Below are positions 53,123 through 62,248 of a stretch of DNA of 64,000 nucleotides, one piece after another. The stretch is from assembly GCF_023509015.1 (NCBI RefSeq), contig NZ_CP094975.1, positions 5,573,501 through 5,637,500 of the forward strand. Direction: 5' to 3'. The notes under the pieces are model-generated. The model worked only from the letters and a program-made list of their open reading frames with translations. It was not told where the DNA came from and made no database searches. The DNA is from Pseudomonas abieticivorans (lineage in GTDB: Bacteria; Pseudomonadota; Gammaproteobacteria; Pseudomonadales; Pseudomonadaceae). The translations under genes and the position numbers were made by a program. Numbering within the stretch: the stretch's first letter is position 1; each line of letters opens with the position of its first letter.

Positions 53123-54040
53123 ATGACAGATGGGTATCACGTGAACATTCTAAAGCTGAGCAGCGGCGAGCTGCGCCTCGGCGTAGTGCCCCAACTGGGC
53201 GGGGCGCTGGCGTGGCTGCAGCACGGCGGGTTCGACCTGTTGCGGCCTTGGGACCGCACGCCCTCGGTGCGGCGTACCGCCTGTTTCCCGTTGGTGCCGT
53301 ACTCCAACCGCATCGCGCATGGGCGCTTCAGCCATGAGGGCGCAACCTGGCAATTGCCGCGCAACTTTGGCGAGCATCCGCACCCCTTGCATGGGGTGGG
53401 GTGGCAGCGTGAATGGCAAGTGCTGGAACAGGATGCGCGGGCCTGCACCCTGGTGCTGGCCCATGAGCCACGGGGGCAGGGCGGCGAACATTGGCCGTTT
53501 GCCTTCCAGGCCCGGCAGCAACTGAGCCTGGACGATGACGGGCTGTCCCTGAGCCTGCAGCTGCGCAACGCAGGTACCGGCGCCATGCCGGCAGGCTTGG
53601 GCTGGCACCCGTATTTTTCACGACACCAGGGTGTGGAGGTGCAGTTCCAGGCCGCAAGGGTATGGCTCAATGGTGACGACGCCTTGCCCAGCCTGTGCAC
53701 GGATGTACCCACACACTGGGCGTTTGATAGGCGCAGGCCCATGGGCCCGGTGGGCCTGGACAACTGTTTTGAAGGCTGGCGTCAACCGGCGCAGGTGTAT
53801 TGGCCGCACGCCAGGCTTGGGCTTGAACTGCACGCCGAGCCGGGCCTGGATTACCTGGTGGTGTTCACCCCGCCGGCGCCACAGGACTTTATCGCGGTGG
53901 AGCCGGTCAGCCATTTGAACAATGCCATCAACAGCGCCTCGCCGGCAGCCAACGGTATCGTTTGGCTGGCACCGGGGCAGAGCATGGAGCGCCGCTTGCG
54001 CCTTAACCTATTGCGCGGCGCCTTGGGAGCATCGACATGA
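53123..54040 (+). CDS. Aldose 1-epimerase (sulfoquinovose mutarotase candidate)
   Basis: 305-aa mutarotase-fold enzyme interconverting sugar anomers. Visible family elements are LGGALAWLQHGG, FPLVPYSNRIAHGRF, the catalytic His in HPLHGVGW (about residue 93), LGWHPYFSR, and the catalytic Glu in FIAVEPVSHLNNAIN (about residue 262). In sulfoglycolytic gene sets a mutarotase (YihR-like) supplies the beta-anomer to the next enzyme. It overlaps the lactonase gene by four bases. Sugar specificity is inferred from context. Confidence 0.82.
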   Translation: MTDGYHVNILKLSSGELRLGVVPQLGGALAWLQHGGFDLLRPWDRTPSVRRTACFPLVPYSNRIAHGRFSHEGATWQLPRNFGEHPHPLHGVGWQREWQVLEQDARACTLVLAHEPRGQGGEHWPFAFQARQQLSLDDDGLSLSLQLRNAGTGAMPAGLGWHPYFSRHQGVEVQFQAARVWLNGDDALPSLCTDVPTHWAFDRRRPMGPVGLDNCFEGWRQPAQVYWPHARLGLELHAEPGLDYLVVFTPPAPQDFIAVEPVSHLNNAINSASPAANGIVWLAPGQSMERRLRLNLLRGALGAST

Positions 54041-54912
54041 GTCAAACCGTTCAGTGTGTGGTAAGCCAGGTCAGCGAATTGGGTGAATGCCCGGTGTGGT
54101 CGGTTCGCGAACAAGTGCTGTACTGGGCCGATATCCTGGGCCGCCAATTACACCGCCTCGACCCGCAAACCGGAGCCGTTGCCAGCCTGGCATTACCCGA
54201 AGACCTGGGCTGCTTCGGCTTGCGCGAGCAGGGCGGGTTCATTGTCGCCCTGCGCAGCGGGATCTTCCTGCTCGACCGCCAAGGCGTGCTGGGGCAAAAG
54301 CTGGCCGACAACCCCTGCGGCGCTGCCAATAGCCGTTTCAACGATGGTCGTGTCGACCCATGGGGCCGTTTCTGGGCCGGTACGATCTGGCAACCACGCG
54401 ACCGTAACGGCGGCGTGCTGATGCGCGTCGACGAACACGGCCAGGCGCAGGTCATGGCCGAAGACGTGATGGTTTCCAATGGCCTGGCGTTCAGCCCGGA
54501 CCGCCACTGGGCTTACCACAGTGACACCCCCAACCATGTGCTGTATCGCTACCCGCTGGACGCCATGGGCCAACCGGGGTCGCGCCAAACCGTGCGCACC
54601 TTCGAGCGCGGCGCGGGCGGGCGGCCCGATGGCGCGGCGTTCGACAGCCAGGGTTGCTACTGGAGCGCACAGTTCGACGGCGGGCGCATCCTGCGCCTGG
54701 CCGCAGACGGCACGCCACTGGCCGAGATCGCCGTGCCCACCCGCTGGCCGACCATGGTCGCCTTCGGCGGGCCAGACCTGCGCACCCTGTACATCACCAG
54801 CTCCCGGGAAAACCGCAGCGCACAAGACCTGGCGCACTGGCCGCTATCGGGCTGCGTGTTTGCGGTACGGGTCGACGTGCCCGGCTGCGCCGAACCGATG
54901 TTTGCCGGATGA
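54037..54912 (+). CDS. SMP-30/gluconolactonase family lactonase (sulfogluconolactonase candidate)
   Basis: 291-aa six-bladed propeller lactonase. The metal ligands typical of SMP-30 appear as Glu in LGECPVW (residue 17), Asn in SRFNDGRVD (about 101), Asn in VSNGLAFSPD (about 150) and Asp in GGRPDGAAFD (about 200). Paired with an SDR dehydrogenase directly downstream, it matches the lactone-hydrolysing step of the sulfo-Entner-Doudoroff route described in P. putida SQ1. Could equally hydrolyse a normal aldonolactone. Confidence 0.83.
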   Translation: MSQTVQCVVSQVSELGECPVWSVREQVLYWADILGRQLHRLDPQTGAVASLALPEDLGCFGLREQGGFIVALRSGIFLLDRQGVLGQKLADNPCGAANSRFNDGRVDPWGRFWAGTIWQPRDRNGGVLMRVDEHGQAQVMAEDVMVSNGLAFSPDRHWAYHSDTPNHVLYRYPLDAMGQPGSRQTVRTFERGAGGRPDGAAFDSQGCYWSAQFDGGRILRLAADGTPLAEIAVPTRWPTMVAFGGPDLRTLYITSSRENRSAQDLAHWPLSGCVFAVRVDVPGCAEPMFAG

Positions 54913-54919
54913 GCCTTAA

Positions 54920-55726
<807 letters not shown>

Positions 55727-55751
55727 CCCCGCAGGTATCAGATGGCTGGAG

Positions 55752-56597
55752 TCAGGGCGCGATATCAGCCTTGAACCACTTCTGTGACAGTTGCTGCACC
55801 GTGCCATCGGCCAGGGCGTCGCTCAGGGCCTGGTTGAACTTGGCTTTCAAGTCCGGATCGTTTTTTCTGAAAGCCAGTGCTTCACCCGGCCCCCAGATCG
55901 GCCCGCCGATTTTCGGGCCCACCATGTGCACGCCCTTGTTCTCCGGGTTTTGCAGCACGGAGGTGAAAAACGTCACGTCGTCGAAAGCAAAATCGATACG
56001 GCCAGCATTGAGGTCCATCATGTGCTCGCCGGATTTCTTGTAGACCCGAATGGTGGCGACGCTCTTGAAGTTGTTCTCGATAAAGTCGGTGTACGCCGTA
56101 CCGGACTGAATGCCGATGGTCTTGCCTTTGACCATGGCCTTGAGCTGATCGATCGTGGCCTTGTCCTGGGCGGGGTCGCCGCTGAGCTTGACGGTCGGTT
56201 CGCTTGCAGCGCCAGGCGTCGCGCTCACAAACACACCCTGCGTGGCCGCATAAGGCCGGGAGAAGTCGACGATGGCCTGGCGCTCCGGCGTAATCACAAT
56301 GGCGTCCATCAGCATGTCGAACTTGTTGGCATTGAGCCCGGCGATCATCCCATCCCAATCCTGGGCTTGCAGTTGGCAATCGAGCTTGATCCGGGTGCAC
56401 AGGTTTTTCAGCAGATCAGGTTCGAACCCTGCGATTTCGCCGCTGGGCAAGGTGGTGTTCCAAGGCTCGTAGGCACCTTCGGTAGCCACCCGTACGGTGG
56501 TCCAATCCTTGGCCGCGGCCAGGCCGCTGCACAGCACGCTGGCGCCCAGTACCGAGCAGGCCAGCAGGTTGCGGGTAAAGCGAGTAATGGTGTGCAT
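55752..56597 (-). CDS. Periplasmic amino-acid-binding protein (family 3)
   Basis: 281-aa ABC-transporter substrate-binding protein: signal peptide about residues 1-28, then family-3 landmarks RVATEGAYEPWN, GFEPDLLKNLC, QDWDGMIAGLNANKFDMLM, RQAIVDFSRPY and GIQSGTAY. Close to lysine/arginine/ornithine or octopine binding proteins. Start at 56597 has GGGGAACACC. No permease or ATPase gene is adjacent, so it is an orphan receptor within the window. It follows the dioxygenase gene on the same strand by 82 bp, suggesting a shared amino-acid theme. Confidence 0.85.
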   Translation of the reverse strand: MHTITRFTRNLLACSVLGASVLCSGLAAAKDWTTVRVATEGAYEPWNTTLPSGEIAGFEPDLLKNLCTRIKLDCQLQAQDWDGMIAGLNANKFDMLMDAIVITPERQAIVDFSRPYAATQGVFVSATPGAASEPTVKLSGDPAQDKATIDQLKAMVKGKTIGIQSGTAYTDFIENNFKSVATIRVYKKSGEHMMDLNAGRIDFAFDDVTFFTSVLQNPENKGVHMVGPKIGGPIWGPGEALAFRKNDPDLKAKFNQALSDALADGTVQQLSQKWFKADIAP

Positions 56598-56679
56598 GGT
56601 GTTCCCCAAAAAGTACGCATCGGTTGGGCAGGGGCAAGCAATAAAACCGTGATCTTGTTGTTCTGGTGCTGCGCAAGCA

Positions 56680-57468
56680 TCAAGCGGTGCGGCCGTAAAA
56701 ACCCTGTTGCTCCTCGGCACTGAACAGCACGCCGGGCTGTTCGTAGTAAGAGAACACCGCCACCATGCGCTCGCGGTTGCCGCGCACCGGGGTCACGCGG
56801 TGGGCGGTGTTTTTGCCGCGAAAAACGTTCAGCGTGCCCGCGCGCAATTTCATGGTCTGCACCTGCCGGTCGCGGCCTTCCAGCAGCTCGGCCACGCCCG
56901 GGTAGTTGGGGTCGTCGGCGCTGCGCAGGTCACTGCGGTACTGAAACTCGCCACCCTCGGCGGGCGCCTGCAGCATCAGCGTGGTGGTGAATTCGGAGCG
57001 GTCGAAGTGCCAGTTCAGGGTTTCACCGTGGCGGTAGCTCATCACGTTGACCCGCGCCAAGGGGTCGGCCATCACGTGCAGCGCCGGCTTGCCCATCACG
57101 GCCGCCAAAAACGCCAGCAGCGGTGGGTATTCGTATACCTGGCACACCAGGCTGCCCTGCAACTGGTCGGCGCATAAGGTATGGCTGACCGTCTCGACCT
57201 TGCGCAGGGCAGGGTGGTCCGCCGCGAGGCCGTCGATCTGCGGTTTGAAATAGATATTGTGGGTGCGGCTATGGGTGTGGGACTGGCTGTCCATGGTCGG
57301 CTGGATCTGCTCGGCTGCCTGGCGCACGGTGTCGGCGATGACAAAGCCTTCCAGGTTGAACATGCCGTGGCGCTGCAAATCGTCGCGAGCCTGTTCGACC
57401 AGGCGCCGCCACGCTTCGCTGTCGGGGCGGTCCAGGGGGTAGCGGTGAAGATCTATGATGTTATTCAT
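56680..57468 (-). CDS. HalD/BesD-like Fe(II)/2-oxoglutarate oxygenase (HxD intact)
   Basis: 262-aa cupin-fold oxygenase similar to the HalD/BesD group that modifies free amino acids. The iron site is His154 and Asp156 in LNWHFDRSEF with distal His223 in GKNTAHRVTPVRG; Arg229 can bind 2-oxoglutarate. True halogenases of this group replace the Asp by Gly/Ala to make room for chloride, so this protein is predicted to hydroxylate or otherwise oxidise. The start follows AGAGGG by six bases. Divergent from a LysR regulator and upstream of an amino-acid-binding protein. Substrate unknown, likely an amino acid. Confidence 0.75.
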   Translation of the reverse strand: MNNIIDLHRYPLDRPDSEAWRRLVEQARDDLQRHGMFNLEGFVIADTVRQAAEQIQPTMDSQSHTHSRTHNIYFKPQIDGLAADHPALRKVETVSHTLCADQLQGSLVCQVYEYPPLLAFLAAVMGKPALHVMADPLARVNVMSYRHGETLNWHFDRSEFTTTLMLQAPAEGGEFQYRSDLRSADDPNYPGVAELLEGRDRQVQTMKLRAGTLNVFRGKNTAHRVTPVRGNRERMVAVFSYYEQPGVLFSAEEQQGFYGRTA

Positions 57469-57575
57469 GATGGCCCTCTCGTTGTAGGCAGTCCCAACGT
57501 ACCCCATGAAAAACTTCGCAACAACGGCATAAATTGTTAGGCTCCCCCTAGAAAAACTTATGGAGCGCCCGGCCT

Positions 57576-58469
57576 ATGCAACGCTTACCGCCACTCAACG
57601 CCGTGCGCACCTTCGAGGTGGCCGCGCGCCTGGGCAGCTTCGTCTTGGCCGGGGCGGAACTGGGCGTGTCATCGGCCGCCGTCAGCCAGCAAATCCGGCA
57701 CCTGGAAGACTATTTCGGCAAGAAGCTGTTCGTGCGCAACGGCAACCGCCTGGCCCTGACCGACGCCGGCCTTGCGATCTACCCGCAGACCTCGCGGGCG
57801 CTGGGCGACATCGCCGCCATGACCGTGCGCATCCTGGAAGGCGAAATGCGCACGCGCCTGACCGTCAGCGTGCCGTTCTCATTGGCCGAATGTTGGCTGG
57901 CACCCAAGCTTGCGCAACTGGTGGAGATCTACCCGCAGTTGTCGGTGGATGTGCGCGTGGAAGACGACCCCGTCGACCTGGCCCGCCACAACGTGGACTT
58001 GCGCGTGAGTTACGGCGACTATCACTACCCTGCCTGCGAGGCCATCGCGCTGTTCCATGACGAAGTGCTGCCGGTGTGCGCGCCGGAGCTGTGGTACCGC
58101 CATGGCAACAAGGAGTTTGACCTGGCACAGATCCACCAAAGCCTGTTCATCCACACCCAGTGGGGCGCCAACTACGCCTCGCACCCTACCTGGAGCGACT
58201 GGTTTGCCAGCGAAGGCGCCGGGCAGGCGCCAGACCCTGGCCATGGGCGGCGCTCGGGCCTTTCGAGTTTGTCGGTCACGCTGGCAACGCTTGGGATGGG
58301 TATTGCCTTGGGGCAGAAGGTCATCGCCCGGCGGGAGCTGGAAGCGGGGCGCTTGATTGCGCTGTCTGCGGCTTCGTTGAAACTGGGGCACGCCTATTGC
58401 GCGTTCGTGCCAGGGGCCAAGCGCGGCAGGGTTGATATAGAGCGGTTGGTGGGGTTGCTTGGGGGGTGA
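57576..58469 (+). CDS. LysR-family regulator (GcvA-like)
   Basis: 297-aa LysR-type regulator. N-terminal HTH (about residues 20-42, GAELGVSSAAVSQQIRHL), then the co-inducer domain with FSLAECWLAPKLAQLVEIYPQL (read in parts, about 100-120) and VEDDPVDLARHNVDLRVSYGD. It resembles the GcvA/AmpR branch that senses amino acids. Divergent from the dioxygenase with a 107-bp shared region, so it most likely controls that gene. Confidence 0.87.
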   Translation: MQRLPPLNAVRTFEVAARLGSFVLAGAELGVSSAAVSQQIRHLEDYFGKKLFVRNGNRLALTDAGLAIYPQTSRALGDIAAMTVRILEGEMRTRLTVSVPFSLAECWLAPKLAQLVEIYPQLSVDVRVEDDPVDLARHNVDLRVSYGDYHYPACEAIALFHDEVLPVCAPELWYRHGNKEFDLAQIHQSLFIHTQWGANYASHPTWSDWFASEGAGQAPDPGHGRRSGLSSLSVTLATLGMGIALGQKVIARRELEAGRLIALSAASLKLGHAYCAFVPGAKRGRVDIERLVGLLGG

Positions 58470-58531
58470 TCGTTCACACCGACCTCAGGATTCCCAGGCG
58501 TGCCTGGGAAAGCCTCACAGCGATTCAGACG

Positions 58532-59128
58532 GTAGGAGCGGATTTATCCGCGAAGAAAGCGGCGCGGTGTGCCTGATGCTCTGCGGCGTGGCTTTCGCGG
58601 ATGAATCCGCTCCTACAGGGTGATGGGTATGCCGGTAGGAGCGGATTTATCCGCGAAGAAAGCGGCGCGGTGTGTCTGATGCTCTGCGGTGTGGCTTTCG
58701 CGGATGAATCCGCTCCTACAGAGTGATGGGTACGCCGGTAGGAGCGGATTTATCCGCGAAGAAATCGGCACGGTGTGCCTGATGCTCTGCGGTGTAGCTT
58801 TCGCGGATGAATCCGTTCCTACAGGGTGATGGGTATGCCAGTAGGAGCGGATTTATCCGCGAAGAAAGCGGCGCGGTGTGTCTGATGTTCTGCGGCGTGG
58901 CTTTCGCGGATGAATCCGCTCCTACGGGGTGATAGATATGCTGGTAGGAGCGGATTTATCCGCGAAGAAAGCGGCGCGGTGTGTCTGATGCTCTGCGGTG
59001 TGGCTTTCGCGGATGAATCCGCTCCTACAGAGTGGGGTATGCCGGTAGGGGCGGATTTATCCGCGAAGGCCCCGCCAAGGTTTGCCGGGCTCATCAAGGC
59101 GATCGCTGCACGGATATTCGCCCCTACG
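58532..59128. repeat. Six-unit REP array with 103-bp period
   Basis: GTAGGAGCGGATTTATCC-type units start at 58532, 58635, 58738, 58841, 58944 and 59045. Each of the first five carries an inverted partner (TTCGCGGATGAATCCGC...CTAC) and a spacer with GCGGCGCGGTGTG(C/T)CTGATG; the sixth is degraded. Periods are 103 bp with little divergence, so expansion was recent. No coding sequence is present across this 668-bp gap. Confidence 0.95.
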
Positions 59129-59137
59129 TCCCGCAGG

Positions 59138-59356
59138 TTACTGCCTGGCCTCGGGCGCGTTCTGGCGATGGGAGATGTGTTTGGGGCCGGCCAGGGCCCA
59201 CGCGATCAGCCCGATCAATGGCACAAACACGATCAGCACCATCCACACCCCCTTGGTGCTGGATTTGCCCTCGCTTTTACGCACCCGGTTGATCGCCCAT
59301 AGTTCGATGATAAGCAGCGCGGCCCCTAGCAGAACCCAGATCGTTTCGGTTTGCAT
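59138..59356 (-). CDS. PLDc_N-domain small membrane protein
   Basis: 72-aa protein with two membrane helices (about residues 5-22 and 37-58) separated by a basic loop. WVLLGAALLIIELWAINRV and VWMVLIVFVPLIGLIAWAL match the phospholipase D N-terminal (PLDc_N) module, which also occurs alone in short proteins. AGGAGGTGAACC before the ATG is an unusually strong ribosome site. Function unknown. Confidence 0.82.
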   Translation of the reverse strand: MQTETIWVLLGAALLIIELWAINRVRKSEGKSSTKGVWMVLIVFVPLIGLIAWALAGPKHISHRQNAPEARQ

Positions 59357-59599
59357 GGTTCACCTCCTGTGTAGTCACAAGGTTAGGTACGATTTGTCGT
59401 GCAGGGTTCATTTTTTTGGGCCACCGGTTTCAACCGGCGCTCAGGCATGCGCGCCATTGTGCGTGTCGATATTTTCAGCGTGCCATCGATCTTAAATAGC
59501 GAACAACTCAGCGAAATATGCGTTCCAACCTTTCGATACGCGACAAGTGAAGGCACAATGCGTGTCCTTTTTTTGGCTAGTCCTGCCACAGGCCTCGAA

Positions 59600-60697
59600 A
59601 TGCTCAAGACACCGTACTACCTCATCGACAAACAGAAGCTTTTGCACAACATGCAAAAGATCGCCTACGTACGCGAGCAGTCCGGGGCCAAGGCCCTGCT
59701 GGCACTCAAGTGCTTTGCCACCTGGTCGGTGTTCGACCTGATGCAGCAGTACATGGACGGCACCACCTCGTCCTCCCTGTACGAGCTCAAGCTGGGCCGC
59801 CAGAAGTTCGAAGGCGAAACCCACGCCTACAGCGTCGCCTGGGCCGACGACGAGATCCAGGAGATGCTCGCCAACTGCGACAAGATCATCTTCAACTCGA
59901 TCGGCCAATTGCAGCGCTATGCCCAGGCAAGCGAAGGCAAAGTGCGCGGCCTGCGCGTGAACCCGCAGGTGAGCAGCTCCGACTACCTGCTGGCAGACCC
60001 GGCGCGGCCATTCAGCCGCCTGGGTGAGTGGGATCCGGTGAAGGTCGAGCAAGTGATCGAGCAGATCTCAGGCTTCATGTTCCACAACAACTGCGAGAAC
60101 GGCGACTTCGGCCTGTTCGACCAGATGCTGGGCACCATCGAGGAACGCTTCGGCCACCTGCTGCACAAGGTGGAGTGGGTGAGCCTGGGTGGCGGCATCC
60201 ATTTCACCGGCGAAGGCTATGACCTGGACGCGTTCTGCGCGCGCCTGAAGGCTTTTTCGAACAAATACGGCGTGCAGGTGTACCTGGAGCCGGGCGAAGC
60301 GGCGATCACCCAGAGTGCGTCCCTGGAAGTGACCGTGCTCGACACGCTGTACAACGGCAAGCACCTTGCCGTGGTCGACAGCTCGATCGAAGCGCACATG
60401 CTCGACCTGTTGATCTACCGCCTCAATGCCAAGCTGGCCCCAAGCGAGGGCGAGCATACCTACATGGTGTGCGGCAAGTCGTGCCTGGCCGGGGACATTT
60501 TCGGCGAGTATCAATTCGAGCGTCCGCTGACCATCGGCGACCGGTTGTCGTTCGTCGATGCGGCGGGTTACACCATGGTCAAGAAAAATTGGTTCAACGG
60601 CCTGAAAATGCCGTCCATCGTAGTGAAACAACTCGACGGTACAATCGAGGTGGTTCGCGAATTTGGTTTTGAAGACTACCTGTCCAGCCTGTCGTAA
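59600..60697 (+). CDS. nspC: Carboxynorspermidine/carboxyspermidine decarboxylase
   Basis: 365-aa PLP-dependent decarboxylase of the alanine-racemase fold. PLP Lys37 is in LLALKCFATWS; other features are FMFHNNCENGDF, VSLGGGIHFTGEGYD, LEPGEAAI and VCGKSCLAGD with the catalytic Cys. It completes the alternative polyamine route by removing the carboxyl group left by the synthase encoded next. The start at 59600 gives the standard family length; an ATG 14 codons upstream has a better ribosome site and cannot be excluded. In the same direction, 29 bp before the partner gene. Confidence 0.9.
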   Translation: MLKTPYYLIDKQKLLHNMQKIAYVREQSGAKALLALKCFATWSVFDLMQQYMDGTTSSSLYELKLGRQKFEGETHAYSVAWADDEIQEMLANCDKIIFNSIGQLQRYAQASEGKVRGLRVNPQVSSSDYLLADPARPFSRLGEWDPVKVEQVIEQISGFMFHNNCENGDFGLFDQMLGTIEERFGHLLHKVEWVSLGGGIHFTGEGYDLDAFCARLKAFSNKYGVQVYLEPGEAAITQSASLEVTVLDTLYNGKHLAVVDSSIEAHMLDLLIYRLNAKLAPSEGEHTYMVCGKSCLAGDIFGEYQFERPLTIGDRLSFVDAAGYTMVKKNWFNGLKMPSIVVKQLDGTIEVVREFGFEDYLSSLS

Positions 60698-60726
60698 GCT
60701 GGCACACGAAAGGAGAAAGAGAGAAA

Positions 60727-61962
60727 TTGAAGAAGAACGTTCTTATCATTGGTGCAGGAGGTGTCGCCAAGGTGGTGGCCCACAAGTGCGCGCAGCACAA
60801 CGATGAACTCGGTCGTATTGCTATCGCGTCGCGCAACATCTCCAAGTGCCAGGCCATCATCGACAGCGTCAAGGCCAAGGGCAGCCTCAAACAGCCCGCA
60901 CAAATCAAGGCGTTCGCGCTGAACGCACTGGACGTCGAAGCGACCAAGGCGCTGATCCGCGAGACCGAATCGCAGATCGTCATCAACGTCGGCTCCGCGT
61001 TCCTCAACATGTCGGTGCTGCGTGCCTGCATCGACACCGGCGTCGCGTACCTTGACACCGCCATTCACGAAGAGCCGGGCAAGGTCTGCGAGACGCCGCC
61101 CTGGTACGGCAACTACGAGTGGAAACACCTCGAGGAATGCCAGCAGAAGAACATCACCGCCATCTTGGGCGTGGGTTTCGACCCGGGTGTGGTCAACGCT
61201 TACGCGGCGCTGGCCAAACAACAGTATTTCGACCGCATTGATTCGATCGACATTCTCGACGTCAATGCCGGGTCACACGGCAAGTACTTTGCCACCAACT
61301 TCGACCCGGAAATCAACTTCCGCGAGTTCACCGGGCAAGTATGGAGCTGGCAGGACAGCCAGTGGACCAGCAACACCATGTTCGAGGTCAAGCGTACCGA
61401 TGACCTGCCGGTGGTGGGTTCGCAAAACCTGTACCTGACCGGTCACGATGAAGTGCACTCGCTGTCCAAGAACCTGGACGTGCCCAACGTGCGTTTCTGG
61501 ATGAGCTTTGGCGAGCACTACATCAACGTGTTCACCGTGCTGAAAAACCTCGGCCTGCTGTCCGAAAAGCCGGTCAAGACCGCCGAAGGCCTGGAAGTGG
61601 TGCCGCTCAAGCTGGTCAAGGCCGTGCTGCCGGATCCGTCTTCGCTGGCGCCGGGCTACACCGGCAAGACCTGCATCGGCGACCTGGTCAAGGGCACCAA
61701 GGATGGCCAGCCGCGCGAGCTGTTCATCTACAACGTGGCTGACCACGAAGAGGCCTACGCCGAGACCGACAGCCAGGGCATCTCCTACACCGCAGGCGTG
61801 CCACCGGTAGCGGCCGCCTTGCTGGTGGCCCGTGGCGAATGGGACGTGCAGCGCATGGCCAACGTCGAGGAACTGCCGGCCGAGCCGTTCCTCAAGGCGC
61901 TGGACGAGATGGGCCTGCCAACCCGCATCAAAGACGAGAACGGCGACCGTCCTTGGAACTGA
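60727..61962 (+). CDS. Carboxynorspermidine/carboxyspermidine synthase (saccharopine-dehydrogenase family)
   Basis: 411-aa NAD(P)H-dependent enzyme of the saccharopine dehydrogenase superfamily, starting with TTG. The N-terminal Rossmann motif VLIIGAGGVAKVVAHKCAQH is followed by ILGVGFDPGVVNAYAAL and WNKP-less C-terminus RIKDENGDRPWN. It condenses aspartate semialdehyde with diaminopropane or putrescine, giving the substrate for NspC. The gene pair is a hallmark of the alternative spermidine/norspermidine pathway. A GGAGAAAGAGAG stretch precedes the TTG. Confidence 0.88.
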   Translation: MKKNVLIIGAGGVAKVVAHKCAQHNDELGRIAIASRNISKCQAIIDSVKAKGSLKQPAQIKAFALNALDVEATKALIRETESQIVINVGSAFLNMSVLRACIDTGVAYLDTAIHEEPGKVCETPPWYGNYEWKHLEECQQKNITAILGVGFDPGVVNAYAALAKQQYFDRIDSIDILDVNAGSHGKYFATNFDPEINFREFTGQVWSWQDSQWTSNTMFEVKRTDDLPVVGSQNLYLTGHDEVHSLSKNLDVPNVRFWMSFGEHYINVFTVLKNLGLLSEKPVKTAEGLEVVPLKLVKAVLPDPSSLAPGYTGKTCIGDLVKGTKDGQPRELFIYNVADHEEAYAETDSQGISYTAGVPPVAAALLVARGEWDVQRMANVEELPAEPFLKALDEMGLPTRIKDENGDRPWN

Positions 61963-61981
61963 TGTAACGCCGCAGGGGCAG

Positions 61982-62003
61982 GGCGCGCCAGGGTAGGCGC
62001 GCC
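61982..62003 (+). terminator. Hairpin after the polyamine operon
   Basis: GGCGCGCC-AGGGTA-GGCGCGCC followed by TTGCTTG. An 8-bp GC stem 19 bp past the stop codon; weak T-tract. Confidence 0.55.
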
Positions 62004-62095
62004 TTGCTTGATAGCAACTCGCTGTTTTAAAAAACATTTTTTTAACTTTTGCTTCCCAAGACCGGCGAATGCTGGTAAATTTGCGCCCACTCCAC

Positions 62096-62170
62096 AGGGG
62101 CGTCGCCAAGCGGTAAGGCAGCAGGTTTTGATCCTGCCATGCGTTGGTTCGAATCCAGCCGCCCCTGCCA
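62096..62170 (+). tRNA. tRNA-Gln (anticodon UUG)
   Basis: 75-nt tRNA. Acceptor stem AGGGGCG/CGCCCCT, D-arm GCC-AAGCGGTAA-GGC, anticodon arm GCAGG-TTTTGAT-CCTGC with TTG anticodon, T-arm GTTGG-TTCGAAT-CCAGC, discriminator G and encoded CCA. A -10-like GGTAAAT lies about 20 bp upstream. Confidence 0.97.
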
Positions 62171-62248
62171 TTTTTTCTTATGCTCATCCAGGCCACTCCC
62201 TCCGGCCTCAGGTATTCTTCGATTGAAAACGATCAGAAGAGACGAGTA

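Noticed and set aside
58532..59128. CRISPR-like regular spacing of repeats
   Set aside because: The 103-bp period consists of paired REP palindromes with conserved spacers; no unique spacers and no cas genes.
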